Source: Ryuthela nishihirai (lineage: Eukaryota > Arthropoda > Arachnida > Araneae > Heptathelidae). From it: a stretch of 64,000 nucleotides of DNA. The translations under genes were made by a program, and so were the position numbers. The stretch lies in the NCBI GenBank assembly GCA_038380435.1, contig JAWZYU010000025.1, forward strand, positions 51,592,691 through 51,656,690, given 5' to 3'. Under the pieces are notes generated by a model, which had not been told where the DNA came from, did not search any database, and saw nothing but the letters and a program-made list of their open reading frames with translations. Within the stretch, counting starts at the first letter, position 1. The number at the start of each line of letters is the position of its first letter. Shown here piece after piece: positions 11,111 through 22,199 of the stretch.

Positions 11111-11341
11111 TTCTTTATGTTGGCATTAAGAAAGACAAAATGCAATTGGTTTATTGATTAAGCAAGCCAATGTAATTAAATGCGAAAGAAGTTGTGCGAT
11201 TCAATAATTCTTTCTCACTCTTTAACGGAAATATGCTTAGCTGCAATTTAGAAACACTTTTGTTACGAAATAATAATGAAAAAATAGCACAGCTTGCGTA
11301 GAGAGATCTGACAGAAGGCCTGTCAGTTTAAAACCCAATAG

Positions 11342-11714
11342 GTTAGGTTGGGTTGTTTTACCTCTGAGCGGCACTTTTTGCACAAGATAGGCTAAATGGC
11401 CAGGTCACATGGATCCCGAAGGCTCAGAGAAGGTTGGGGGAGGGGAAAAAATGGAATAGCTGTTGGGAGACAGATGGTAGCCTCCAGTCAAGGTCATCCA
11501 GCGTGTTCTGTAACGTGCACAGGGTATGGCTCTCCCGCACACGGGGCCACGGCTTAACGTCCCATCCGACGGACAGCGGCCTATTCCAAGCCCATAGGTG
11601 TCCCCTACTAACCGTGGGCAGGGCGGGGAATTTTGCGGAGATAAATCTCAACGCTGACCTAGCTGGGACTCGAACCTGGGAACTACAGATTACGAGCCTG
11701 GCGCGCTACCGACT
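11342..11714 (-). mobile_element. SINE-A, short truncation of the head
   Basis: Flanked by ACCCAATAG (11333-11341 and 11715-11723). The head ends at CTACCGACT, so the first roughly 18 bases of the element, with part of the A box, are missing. Confidence 0.92.
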
Positions 11715-11723
11715 ACCCAATAG

Positions 11724-11850
11724 AGAATATCTGTAAGGAAGATCTCAGCAGATTGATAACAAAAGAAAGAAACATCGAAACTCGAACCATAGTCTCGTTG
11801 ATCAGCAACCCAGCAAACTAACCACGCGGCCACTGGGACGAAAAGCATTC
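11724..11850 (-). repeat. Possible degenerate tRNA-derived SINE (SINE-B-like)
   Basis: Read in reverse, CCAGTGGCCGCGTGGTTAG resembles the SINE-B A box. It is followed by a tRNA-like body and CTGAGATCTTCC. Confidence 0.4.
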
Positions 11851-11934
11851 TAAAATATTAACAATAAAACATTTGTTAACCAAAAGAAAAACAATGGTTT
11901 CGGGAATAGAGATTTCAGATAAATTATTTGAAAT

Positions 11935-11961
11935 GAATAAATAAATAAATAAATAAATAAT
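11935..11961. repeat. (AATA)n microsatellite
   Basis: Six to seven perfect AATA units. Confidence 0.95.
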
Positions 11962-12204
11962 AGATTGATAGTTATAACGCTATATATAATATGGTCCTAG
12001 CACATGTATTGAAAATAGAATCAGTATGAAAAATAATGTGTCACATGCAGATACGATACATATAAATGGAATTATATAGGTATAGTACCGAAAACGGCAA
12101 AATGGCCGTAAATTCGATTCCAGGTTGATGTTGAAATTTATATCTTAATTTCTCTTTTAAACCAGAATTATGTTTAGTATCATGTTCAATATGATTTAAT
12201 TTTT

Positions 12205-12425
12205 TTCTCTATTTGCCTAATGACAGAGTAGTTAGCGTGCTTGATTTTGCAGCATAATGATTTGGGTTCGAGTCCCAAATAATTCGCGACTGCTTTCTTT
12301 CTAATGTAAGCGGTCTTTCTGCTGAAGGTCATCTTCACCGTAAATCTTCTCTCTGATCTGTTCAAACTCAGGTGTCAACTGGGATGCTTGGGAGGTTAAT
12401 TTATATATTTCTAACTTGAGTTCCC
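12205..12425 (+). repeat. Possible degenerate SINE-B copy
   Basis: TTAGCGTGCTTGA and a B-box-like GGGTTCGAGTCCC are followed by TTTCTGCTGAAGGTC and a GGATGCTTGGGAGGT tail word, in SINE-B order. It is highly diverged. Confidence 0.45.
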
Positions 12426-12515
12426 GACAGTGACACTCGAACTTACTGGCCAGATGTTCTAGTCATTAAACTATCAATCACCTGCTAGTTCATTTTCCAG
12501 CTAGCCGCTGAGAAT

Positions 12516-12904
12516 GGGGCGGGGGTGGCTCAGTCGGCAGCGCGGCAGGCTCGTAATCTGTAGTTCCCAGGTTTGAGTCCCAGCTGGGTCAGCGTTGAAA
12601 TTTATCTCAGCAAAATTCCCCGCCCTGCCCATGGTCAGTAGGGGACACCGATGGGCTTGGAATAGGCCGCCGTCCGTCGGATGGGACGTTAAGCCATGGT
12701 CCCGTATGGGGAGAGTCCCATACCCTGTGCACGTTAAAGAACACGCTGGATGGCCTTGACGGTAGGCTACCATCTGTCTCCCAACAGCTGTTCCAGTGGT
12801 TCTCCTCCCCCAACCTTCTCTGAGCCTTCGGGGTCCATGTGACCTGGCCATTTAGCCCATGGTGTGCAAAAAAGTGCCGCTCAGAGGTAAAACAACCCAA
12901 CCCA
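12516..12904 (+). mobile_element. SINE-A, full length
   Basis: AGCCGCTGA occurs at 12503-12511 and again at 12905-12913. Four extra bases separate the left duplication from the head. A few private substitutions are visible. Confidence 0.92.
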
Positions 12905-12919
12905 AGCCGCTGATAGTTT

Positions 12920-13440
12920 AGTACCAAGAACATCTGCCATGTATTCGGAAGAGGAGGGTTTCAATCGCACTCACGACGAAATTCAAGTTTCTCAGATAAT
13001 TATTCACAATATTTCTTCTGCTACTCAACTACGTTTTCATTTTGTCGTCTGTCTGTAAACATTCAACATTTTTTAAATAAGTTAAAAATTCTTTTTTCGG
13101 TTGGATGGATATTGGTAAAATATTATGATTGGCATTTTCCCCCCTCTAATGATAGGAACAAGCAGATAATGTCAAAACGTTAAAGCGCATTTTTTCAAAA
13201 AGTATTTTAAAGATCTTTAAAAAGGGAAGGAAAAAATGCTATGGTCTAACGGAAATCCAATCGCTTTCCTCTCGCTCCCGTTTTATTTTTTTTTTTCTAG
13301 ATCCGGGGCTCTATAAGTGAAGAGTCTTATACTAGTGGTAATGATTTGACCCCTAAGGGGTTGAAAAACGCAACTTACTTTTATTTTAAGTGATAAAAAA
13401 TTTAATCGAAACATTTTCTTTGTGTTGTATACAACACTCA
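12920..13440. other. No recognisable feature
   Basis: AT-rich sequence without coding or repeat signals that I can support. Confidence 0.3.
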
Positions 13441-13445
13441 AACTA

Positions 13446-14031
13446 CAGTCACTCAAATAAATATCCAAAAATATCTGGCAACGATTTTTTTAGAAATTAG
13501 TGATCTGGCAACCTTCGTGTCACATGACACGAAGGATGCCAGATCACTAATTTCTAAAAAAATCGTTGCCAGATATTTTTTCTGAATTTTGTAATCAACC
13601 ATAATGTTCGGATATTTTTTAATATATATAATGCGTATGAATATATAATGCAATGAATATGGAGCGTGTGCAGTTACCGTTCACAGCAAACTGGATCGGT
13701 TGCGGTTAATGTTCACAGCACATTGGATCGTGTGAGCTCAAAAAGACCTGGATCGTGTGGGCTCACTCACGGAAATATTGAGCGTGTGCAGTTACCGTTC
13801 ACAGCAAACTGGAGCGGCAGTAACTGCGTGTGCAGTAACTGCACACGCTCCAGTTTGCTGTGAACGGTAACTGGAGCGTGTACAGTTGCACGCTCCAGAT
13901 ATTTTTCCTGAATTCTGTAATCACGTGACACGAAGGTTGCCAGATCACTAATTTCTAAAAAAATCGTTGCCAGATATTTTTTCTGAATTTTGTAATCAAC
14001 CATAGTGTTCGTATATTTATTTGAGCGACTG
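13446..14031. mobile_element. Mosaic palindromic Tc1-type MITE, long form (586 bp)
   Basis: Ends are CAGTCACTCAAATAAATATC and the inverse ending GAGCGACTG. Each is followed by TA (13444-13445 and 14032-14033), the Tc1/mariner target. The outer arms hold the CTGGCAACGATTTTTTTAGA module. Inside are further self-complementary modules (CGTTCACAGCAAACTGGAGC, TGCAGTAACTGCACACGCTC) and an AT-rich link ATATATAATGCGTATGAATA. No transposase is present, so it is non-autonomous. Confidence 0.85.
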
Positions 14032-14704
14032 TACTAACAAAATATTGCGATTATCATTTTTCCAATCATTCATTAAATAGTTCGAATTTCCATTGTTAAG
14101 TGGATAATAAAAAAGTAAATAAACTTCATTCTCTTATTTATCGAAAATTTATCTTATGGAAGAGTATGAAATTTGGTGATCAGTTAAGATAATATATTTT
14201 CAGTGCGGTGAGGTGGTCTTTTGACGATGTAAAAATATTCCTTCTTTCATTACAGAAGCTATCATATATTTGTGATCCATATATTAATTGCACTTGAAAT
14301 TTATTGTATCTGATGAAATGCACGAAAAGTAAGTTTATCTAATGAAAATACGAACAGTGAGAAACTTTCACGGAATATAACAGTGTAGCCGTTAACATTA
14401 CTAACTTGCATAATGACTCCAGAATATAATGTAGTCAATAATAGTTATTACTGAAGTTCAAGTTGAAATTAACGTAAATTCTATTAACTGCTGTTAGCAT
14501 ATGAACTGAAGAATAATCGATTTTGGAGCTTGACTATGTTATATTTGGCGGCATAAGATAAAACTTGAAATATCTTACAAATCTAAAGTATTGCCTAGAC
14601 TTCCACTTAATGACATGGTTTTAGAAACAGACATTTTTAAATGTGACCGTAATGACAGTTTAACGATTTTGGTAAGCAGCCCGATATAGAGAATATTTTA
14701 GAGT

Positions 14705-15370
14705 ATATGTTACCGCTAAAGCTCGAAAGCCGTTAATGTGCACATTACCTAGCTAATCTGCAGATTAACTGATTTGCTCCGTTAACGTGCGGAATCAAGA
14801 GTTTTCCGTATTTTACCTAGGTAACGTGCACATTAACGGCTTCTGTATCGTTAAAGTTCAAAAGTTTGTTTCTCTCATAGTGGTGAATCTCTTGAATATG
14901 AATCTTCGTGTCACGTGATTCACTCGTCCGCATTATAAAAAACGCCCCGGATGAGCGGAGGCCAAGTGAGAACGAATCGGTAAAGTGATTCATTCTTGAT
15001 AACGAATCACTAAAATGATTGATTCTCACTTGGCCTGCTCATTTTGGGGGCGTTTTTTATAATTCGGACGACTGATTCATGTTGACAGAGGGATGACCCT
15101 GGTTTCAACTCTACTCTCGGACACTAGATAAATAACATTATGTTAATTTAAGCGTACAGAAACGTTCCTGTTGTTCCAGCAAAGATCTTATTTTCACTTT
15201 AACGAGTGCCTAGTAGGTAATGTGCAGATTATCCAGGTAATTTGCAGATTACCTAGGTAATTTGAGAAATGAAACAATTTTCCGCACGTTAACGGATCAC
15301 CCTAGTTAATCTGCACAATACCTAGATAATCTGTAGAATAACTGATTTCTGCACTTTAGCGGTAACATAT
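14705..15370. mobile_element. Foldback element with CCTAGGTAA repeats (666 bp)
   Basis: Perfect terminal inverted repeats of 17 bp, ATATGTTACCGCTAAAG (14705-14721) and CTTTAGCGGTAACATAT (15354-15370), bound it. Subterminal DNA holds many variants of TTACCTAGGTAA and of GTGCACATTAACGG or AATCTGCAGATTA. A separate inner inverted repeat (about 14925-14985 and 15020-15075) shares AAAACGCCCC and GGCCAAGTGAGAA. No coding capacity is seen. The superfamily is unknown. Confidence 0.65.
14925..15075. repeat. Inner inverted repeat inside the foldback element
   Basis: Arms TCGTCCGCATTATAAAAAAC and GTTTTTTATAATTCGGACGA pair with a few mismatches. The arms continue inward through CGCCCC and CTCACTTGGCC to a spacer of alternating GATTC/GAATC words. 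It may be an independent MITE that landed inside the larger element. Confidence 0.6.
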
Positions 15371-15410
15371 ATATACCTTTATTTTGCCATTACAATAAAC
15401 TGTTACTGTA

Positions 15411-15466
15411 TTACTCCCTGCAATGCAAGAATTGTCAACATTTATGAACTGTGCAGCAGGGAGTAA
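15411..15466. other. Short hairpin (11-bp stem plus extension)
   Basis: TTACTCCCTGC and GCAGGGAGTAA are perfectly complementary. After a 2-base bulge the self-complementary TGCA pairs again. It could be a small MITE remnant or chance; nothing else supports a small RNA. Confidence 0.3.
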
Positions 15467-15531
15467 ATGCCCGGCGTTATAATGTAAGCTCAGAGATCAA
15501 TAATGACCACACGGAACGAGCAGTCGAGAGC

Positions 15532-15544
15532 TTCTAGAAGCTTC
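15532..15544. promoter_or_regulatory. Heat-shock-element-like triplet
   Basis: TTCTAGAAGCTTC matches three alternating NGAAN units perfectly. No TATA box or downstream gene is recognised, so it may be chance. Confidence 0.2.
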
Positions 15545-16201
15545 CTGGTTGTCCACATAACATTACCTCGTATGCTATTGTAAATTAATGCTTTGCAGTT
15601 TGCAAATCGCCCGGTCCATTAGCCAAGGGGTGAGCTTGACGCAAAGCAGAACTCAATGAAATTTTGTGATTAAAAAAATCAACAATATGGTAAGAACAAT
15701 GAAGATTTAGTGTATCGGAACTTGCACGTTTTAAAACCTTAAATTGCAGTAGATAACTCTAGCGATAGTTAATCCTGACATGGGGTTTTAAAATGTGAAT
15801 ACAGAAATTTTGTAATTTTTCAGGCTCCACTGAAGAAATTCTAATTATTTGGAAATATCCACTTAAATTTCAAATAAATTTTTAAATAAAGATAAACATT
15901 TGAGATTAAAAAATAAAAATACCCCCAAAAAATAAGTATATACTATAATAATTTTGCAAAGATATAAGATAATAATAAAAAAAATATATTAAAATATTTA
16001 AATCCAATTGTTAGAAATGTGTACTTTTTTCTAAATGACTCTAAACGACTTTTGGCTTTGCTTGAACAGGAGTTGGGCCTTTAAACGATCAAATATTGAT
16101 CAATATTTGCCAAAGATTAGTCAAAAATGCTCTAATATCAGTTTTAGCAGTAAACAACAACTTTAAGCATTGAAATTTAACTAAATAATCTAAATGATAA
16201 A

Positions 16202-16404
16202 GGGGCGGGGGTGGCTCAGTCGGTAGCGCGCCAGGCTCGTAATCTGTAGTTCCCAGGTTCGAGTCCCAGCTGGGTCAGCGTTGAGATTTATCTCCGCAAA
16301 ATTCCCCGCCCTGCCCACGGTCAGTAGGGGACACCGATGGGCTTGGAAAGACCGCCGTCCGTCGGATGGGACGTTAAGCCGTGGCGTTAAGCCGTGTGCG
16401 GGAG
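16202..16404 (+). repeat. SINE-A 5' half in triplication unit 1
   Basis: Head to CCGTGTGCGGGAG. The preceding TCTAAATGATAAA is the original target duplication, copied along with the unit. Confidence 0.95.
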
Positions 16405-16612
16405 ATATTTAAATCCAATTGTTAGAAATGTGTACTTTTTTCTAAATGACTCTAAACGACTTTTGGCTTTGCTTGAACAGGAGTTGGGCCTTTAAACGAT
16501 CAAATATTGATCAATATTTGCCAAAGATTAGTCAAAAATGCTCTAATATCAGTTTTAGCAGTAAACAACAACTTTAAGCATTGAAATTTAACTAAATAAT
16601 CTAAATGATAAA

Positions 16613-16815
16613 GGGGCGGGGGTGGCTCAGTCGGTAGCGCGCCAGGCTCGTAATCTGTAGTTCCCAGGTTCGAGTCCCAGCTGGGTCAGCGTTGAGATTT
16701 ATCTCCGCAAAATTCCCCGCCCTGCCCACGGTCAGTAGGGGACACCGATGGGCTTGGAAAGACCGCCGTCCGTCGGATGGGACGTTAAGCCGTGGCGTTA
16801 AGCCGTGTGCGGGAG
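16613..16815 (+). repeat. SINE-A 5' half in triplication unit 2
   Basis: Same content and breakpoint as the copy at 16202-16404. Confidence 0.95.
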
Positions 16816-17033
16816 ATATTTAAATCCAATTGTTAGAAATGTGTACTTTTTTCTAAATGACTCTAAACGACTTTTGGCTTTGCTTGAACAGGAGTTGGGC
16901 CTTTAAACGATCAAATATTGATCAATATTTGCCAAAGATTAGTCAAAAATGCTCTAATATCAGTTTTAGCAGTAAACAACAACTTTAAGCATTGAAATTT
17001 AACTAAATAATCTAAATGATAAAGGGGCGGGGG

Positions 17034-17400
17034 TGGCTCAGTCGGTAGCGCGCCAGGCTCGTAATCTGTAGTTCCCAGGTTCGAGTCCCAGCTGGGTCAG
17101 CGTTGAGATTTATCTCCGCAAAATTCCCCGCCCTGCCCACGGTCAGTAGGGGACACCGATGGGCTTGGAAAGACCGCCGTCCGTCGGATGGGACGTTAAG
17201 CCGTGTGCGGGAGAGCCATACTCTGTGCACGTTAAAGAACTCGCTGGATGGCCTTGACGGGAGGCTACCATCTGTCTCCCAACAGCTATTCCAGTGGGTC
17301 CCCTCTCCCAACCTTCTCTGAGCCTTTGGGGTCCATGTGACCTGGCCATTTAGCGCATTGTGTGCAAAAAATGTGCCGCTCAGAGGTAAAACAACCCAAC
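17034..17400 (+). mobile_element. SINE-A, full length, source of the triplication
   Basis: Flanked by TCTAAATGATAAA (17021-17033 and 17401-17413). It lacks GGCCCC in the CGTTAAGCCGTGTGCGGG region, a private deletion. Confidence 0.95.
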
Positions 17401-17605
17401 TCTAAATGATAAACTTCCTCAATGTGAAGAGTATATAACTCTCGCGCACGATGAACTTCAATTTTCTTACAGAGAAAGTTATGTGAAAAGAATTCGTGCT
17501 ATATATGAGCGAACAGTTTCTTGCAAAAGTGAATTTTTTTAATTTTGTGAAAACGTGGAAACGATGTCTAGTTCTGTTTCGCTTTTCCTCATTCTCCTTC
17601 TCTGC

Positions 17606-17994
17606 GGGGCGGGGGTTGCTCAGTCGGTAGCGCACCAGGCTCGTAATCTGTAGTTCCCAGGTTCGAATCCAAGCTTGGTCAGCGTTGAGATTTATCTCCG
17701 CAAAAATTCCCCGCCCCGCCAACAGTCAGTAGGGGACACCGATCGGTTTGGAAAGACCGCCGTCGGATGGGACGTTAAGCCGTTGCACCCGTGTGCGGGA
17801 GAGCCATACACTGTGCACGTTAAAGAACACGCTGGATGGCCTTGACGGGAGACTACCATCTGTCTCCCAACAGCTGTTCCAGTGGGTCTCCTCCCCCAAC
17901 CTTCTCTGAGCCTTCGGGGTCCATGTGACCTGGCCATTTAGTCCATGGTGTGCACAAAAGTGCCGCTCACAGGTAAAACAAACCAAACCAAACC
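17606..17994 (+). mobile_element. SINE-A, full length
   Basis: The head reads GGGGGTTGCTCAGTCGG. The 3' end has drifted to AAACCAAACCAAACC. A small deletion removes bases near GACCGCCGTCGGATGG. No clear target duplication is seen. Confidence 0.9.
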
Positions 17995-18300
17995 TCGTGT
18001 TGGGTTAAAAAACAGTTCCCCAGCTGCAATGAGACGCCTTAAAATGATAATAATGCTTTTGGAAATGTGAGGATTCTGGCAACATCAGCCGATTTAAAAA
18101 TTATTATGACTCTTACGTTCACAGTTAGGGAGCTGTAAATGGAAACAATAAATTTGACAGTGACTTCGGTTTCTTGTAGCAATAGCTTGGTAAATGCTTT
18201 TATTTGCGGAAAGCTCCCCGTTTTTAATTGCGACTTGAAATTTGACACTGGTAACCCAGACGGTAACCAGAAACATTCTGTGAAACGTGGAAGCGTCTGA

Positions 18301-18688
18301 GGGGCGGGGGTGGCTCAGTCGGTAGCGCGTCAGGCTCGTAATCTGTAGTTCCCAGGTTCGAGTCCCAGCTGGGTCAGCGTTGAGATTTATCTCCGCAAAA
18401 TTCCCCGCCCTGCCCACGGTCAGTAAGGGACACCGATGGGCTTGGAAAGGCCGCCGTCCGTCGGATGCAACGTTAAGCCGTGGCCCCGTGTGCGGGAGAG
18501 CCATACCCTGTGCACGTTAAAGAACACGCTGGATGGCCTTGACGGGAGACTACCATCTGTCTCCCAACAGCTGTTCCAGTGGGTCCCCTCCCTCAACCTT
18601 CTCTGAGCCTTCGGGGTCCATGTGACCTGTCCATTTAGCCCATGGTGTGCAAAAAAGTGCCGCTCAGAGGTAAAACAACCCACCCAAC
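18301..18688 (+). mobile_element. SINE-A, full length
   Basis: A nearly consensus copy with GGATGCAACGTTAAG in place of GGATGGGACGTTAAG. No convincing target duplication is seen. Confidence 0.9.
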
Positions 18689-18689
18689 T

Positions 18690-19160
18690 CTTCCTCTGCT
18701 AGTTGTTTTCTTTATTTATTTTCTTACCTAAGTATTCGCAAATAATCAGTTGTTCACTGTCGTTATTTTTGGCCGATGAATCGCCTAGTCGGTCAATTCA
18801 CTGGACAAAAATGGTCAAGGGATATTTTTTTCTGTGGTCAAAAAGTGATCATAAATATCCCAGTTCTTGTCATCAAAATCTTAGGATTAAACAATGGGTC
18901 ATTGACCTGTCAGAAAACAGTGAGTTGACAGGTTTTTAAACCTCACGTTTTCTGATTGATGAAAACGGTCGAAAATATCAGCACAATCGTTGTGGCCAAA
19001 CCTCAAGGTTGGAGATTAATAAATTTATCTGAAAAAATTGTGTTTTTGTCTTACTTCATATTTTTAGAGTGGGAAAAACCGTTAAAATCTTAGGATTCGG
19101 CAGTCACTTAATTTGCTTCAATTATTCTTTACAAAAAGCTCTTAAATTCATTTTTGTCTC
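18690..19160. other. No recognisable feature
   Basis: AT-rich sequence with an internal echo: AATCTTAGGATT occurs twice, near 18880 and 19086. Nothing is assignable. Confidence 0.3.
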
Positions 19161-19165
19161 AGAGG

Positions 19166-19300
19166 GGGGGGGGGATAGCTCAGTCGGTAATGACAGACTC
19201 GCAAATCTGCAATTCCCAGGTTTGAGTCCAAATTGTGACAGCTTTCAGATTTATCTCCCCTGAACCCATCCCTGCTTTAGACTTGAAAAAAAGGACACTC
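19166..19300 (+). repeat. Old SINE-A fragment (head and start of body)
   Basis: A G run, then TAGCTCAGTCGG (A box) and CCCAGGTTTGAGTCC (B box), then TTTATCTCCCC. It is cut off soon after. Confidence 0.75.
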
Positions 19301-19346
19301 AATGGATGGTAGCGATTGCAATTTTATCTTTTAAACATTGACGGAG

Positions 19347-19740
19347 TTGGTTGGTTGTTTACCTCTAAGTGGCACTTTTTTGCACACCATGGGCTAAATG
19401 GCCAGGTCGTATGGACCCGAAGGCCCACAGAAGGTTGGGGGAGGGGACCCACTGGAACATCTGTTGGGAGACAGATGGTAGTCTCCCGTCAAGACCATCC
19501 AGCTTGTTCTTTAACGTGCACAGGGTATGACTCTCCCGCACTCGGAGCCACGGCTATCCACGGAACGTCCCATCCGACGGACGGCGGCCTTTCCAAGCCC
19601 ATTGGTGTCCCCTACTGACCGTGAGCAGGGCGGGGAGTTTTGCGGAGATAAATCTCAACGCTAACCCAGCTGGGACTCGAACTTGGGAACTGCAGATTAC
19701 GAGCCTGGCGCGCTACCGACTGAGTCCCCCCCCACCTCCC
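19347..19740 (-). mobile_element. SINE-A, full length
   Basis: Flanked by ACATTGACGGAG (19335-19346 and 19741-19752). It contains a 9-base local insertion (TATCCACGG after CACGGC) and a head degraded to a C run. Confidence 0.94.
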
Positions 19741-19869
19741 ACATTGACGGAGATAACCGTCGCAAGTGCTATTACAACAAACAGGGAGCAAACTTCTCAT
19801 AGCAAGAAATATACAACTTATGTCCGGAAAGTCCCGACACTGAATTTATTGCAAACAAACCAGGAATAA

Positions 19870-20335
19870 CCTGCCAGTTCTGTTTCTACGACAGTAAAGT
19901 AGGATTATTCCCCTACTGCAAGTTTTGACATGTTTATAACCTGCAACTTCTCTCAATTACGCTGTGTGATTCGTTTCCACGGGCAGTTGAGCTGCGCCAA
20001 TGGACGACGAGCGAAGAGTGAACATTAGGTTTTTGCTCGAAAGCAAAAACAATAATATTTGCATTTTCGATTTCAGATGTTTAGGGCACAAGGTATTTGT
20101 TCCAGAGGGTCAAATACCTCTATGCTGACATTCAGAACATTTAGACAGCCGTGACAGAACGGCTCCGTAGCATTCCAGAAAGTTCTAAACTTAATATTAA
20201 ATAAGGAACGAATAATGAATGATAGAAACATATGACAGGTATTGCAAAATAATCCCGAATATTAAATTGTACAGTTTTAGGAGAATTAATTGAAGAAGTA
20301 AAAAATGTTTAAAGGAAAAAGAAATCCATTCCGCT
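19870..20335. other. No recognisable feature
   Basis: Single-copy-looking sequence; no gene signal seen. Confidence 0.3.
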
Positions 20336-20339
20336 TCTA

Positions 20340-21335
20340 TTACAAAGAGGGGATTAGTTGGGATCACACCAGGTTCATATCTTGATATTTCCATATTCCA
20401 GTCCCCAGCGTGCCTGATGCGAGATTTTCTCTGCTAATTCCTGTTTTGCTCTGCTTAAACAGAGACACCGATGGATTGAACAGGACATACTTCGTTGGAA
20501 TGGAAAGTAAAATGTGGTTCCTTGTGCTATATCCAAAACTCTATCTGTGCACGTTAAAGACATGATGAATAGCTTTGATGGGAGGCTCCCATCTGTCTCC
20601 TAACAGCTTTGATGGGAGGCTCCCATCTGTCTCCTAACAGCTTTGATGGGAGGCTCCCATCTGTCTCCTAACAGCTTTGATGGGAGGCTCCCATCTGTCT
20701 CCTAACAGCTTTGATGGGAGGCTCCCATCTGTCTCCTAACAATTTTGATGGGAGGCTCCCATCTGTCTCCTAACAGCTTTGATGGGAGGATCCCATCTGT
20801 CTCCTAACAGCTTTGATGGGAGGCTCCCATCTGTCTCCTAACAGCTTTGATGGGAGGCTCCCATCTGTCTCCTAACAGCTTTGATGGGAGGCTCCCATCT
20901 GTCTCCTAACAGCTTTGATGGGAGGCTCCCATCTGTCTCCTAACAGCTTTGATGGGAGGCTCCCATCTGTCTCCTAACAGCTTTGATGGGAGGCTCCCAT
21001 CTGTCTCCTAACAGCTTTGATGGGAGGCTCCCATCTGTCTCCTAACAGCTTTGATGGGAGGCTCCCATCTGTCTCCTAACAGCTTTGATGGGAGGCTCCC
21101 ATCTGTCTCCTAACAGCTTTGATGGGAGGCTCCCATCTGTCTCCTAACAGCTTTGATGGGAGGATCCCATCTGTCTCCTAACAGCTTTGATGGGAGGCTC
21201 CCATCTGTCTCCTAACAACTTTGATGGGAGGCTCCCATCTGTCTCCTAACAGCTTTGATGGGAGGCTCCCATCTGTCTCCTAACGGCTGTCCAGTGAGTC
21301 CCCTTCCCCAACCTTCTATGATCCCTTAGAGTCTT
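20340..21335 (+). repeat. Old SINE-A copy with an internal minisatellite
   Basis: Relic body words (GACACCGATGGATTGAACAG, CTGTGCACGTTAAAGAC) lead into the expanded region. The element then resumes with CTGTCCAGTGAGTCCCC and CCAACCTTCTATGATCC, matching the SINE-A order on both sides of the array. Confidence 0.8.
20566..21286. repeat. 34-bp minisatellite born inside a SINE, about 21 copies
   Basis: The unit is CAGCTTTGATGGGAGGCTCC followed by CATCTGTCTCCTAA. It equals the SINE-A stretch around GGGAGGCTACCATCTG in an older sequence variant. Each unit carries a perfect 8+1+8 inverted repeat, GATGGGAG-G-CTCCCATC. Units are nearly identical, so the expansion or homogenisation is recent although the host SINE is old. 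Confidence 0.95.
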
Positions 21336-21384
21336 TCTCACGTGGTATAGAACGAATGGACTTTTTACCTTTCGCTATGTCTAC

Positions 21385-21560
21385 TGATCAAAGGGATCTA
21401 GGTAAGGCACGAACGTTTGTGTTGCTTTTCTGCTGAGATCTCTCCATCCTCACAGACCTTCTACTATGTTTATACTATGGCGAATAAACTGACAGGTTCC
21501 TGTCAGACCTCTGTCGCTAGCCGCTGCTTGAGGGGGGATTTATATATTTATATATTTTTA
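21385..21560 (+). repeat. SINE-B copy, 5'-truncated
   Basis: TTTCTGCTGAGATCTCTCC, TTCTACTATG, AATAAACTGACAGGTTCC, TGTCAGACCTCTGTCGC, then GCTTGAGGGGGGATTTATAT as tail, in SINE-B order. Confidence 0.7.
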
Positions 21561-21599
21561 CATTATTTCACCCTGTTGATAAAGTTCTGTCAATATTGG

Positions 21600-22195
21600 G
21601 CAATTATTTCCGAACATCCTCTATAGCATTACTGTGATAAAAATCTCAACGAACATGGAATAAGACGATACGCATTTAATAAATTGTTGGCAATAGTTGG
21701 CGATACTTTGAGAATGCGCAGTACACTTTTTGACAGTTTCAATAGATCAGTGGTCAATAACCTATCAATGATATGTAAGTAAACCTATGAGCTATGAGAA
21801 CCGGGGAAGTGTTACCTGCGCATGCTCATAGTTTCGCAACAGAAACTACTCACGGTATGACGTTAATGACCTGAGTAATGCAGACAGTGAAGCAGGTCGC
21901 AACATGTTTCAGAATTAGGCGTAGATTAAGGAATATTGAATTGGCTGGAGCGCATTTTGTAGTAATCAGATTGGGAGCAAAAATATTTAATAGCGCTTTT
22001 CCTAAATTCTTTTTCATTTGTGTGTAGCATTTTGCGTTTTTTCTGTGGCCCATCAACACCCTGCACAGACAGCCACTAAATAGTTGTCACTCTACCGGCG
22101 AACGACTGACAGATGGTTATCGCAGTTTCATATTTCTGAAAAGGATCACTCTGCGTGAAATGCCGACCCTACGTGTTGATCTGTTGGATTTACCG
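21600..22195. other. No recognisable feature
   Basis: No repeat family or coding motif identified. Confidence 0.3.
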
Positions 22196-22199
22196 ATAA

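Larger units (their letters stand above)
15994..17226. repeat. 411-bp tandem triplication carrying half a SINE-A
   Basis: Near-identical units start at 15994, 16405 and 16816 (ATATTTAAATCCAATTGTTA). Each holds about 208 bases of flank and then the first about 203 bases of SINE-A. Units 1 and 2 end at an identical junction, CCGTGTGCGGGAG joined to ATATTTAAATCC. Unit 3 continues into the rest of the SINE. Units 1 and 2 contain an extra GGCGTTAAGCCGT relative to unit 3. Confidence 0.95.
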
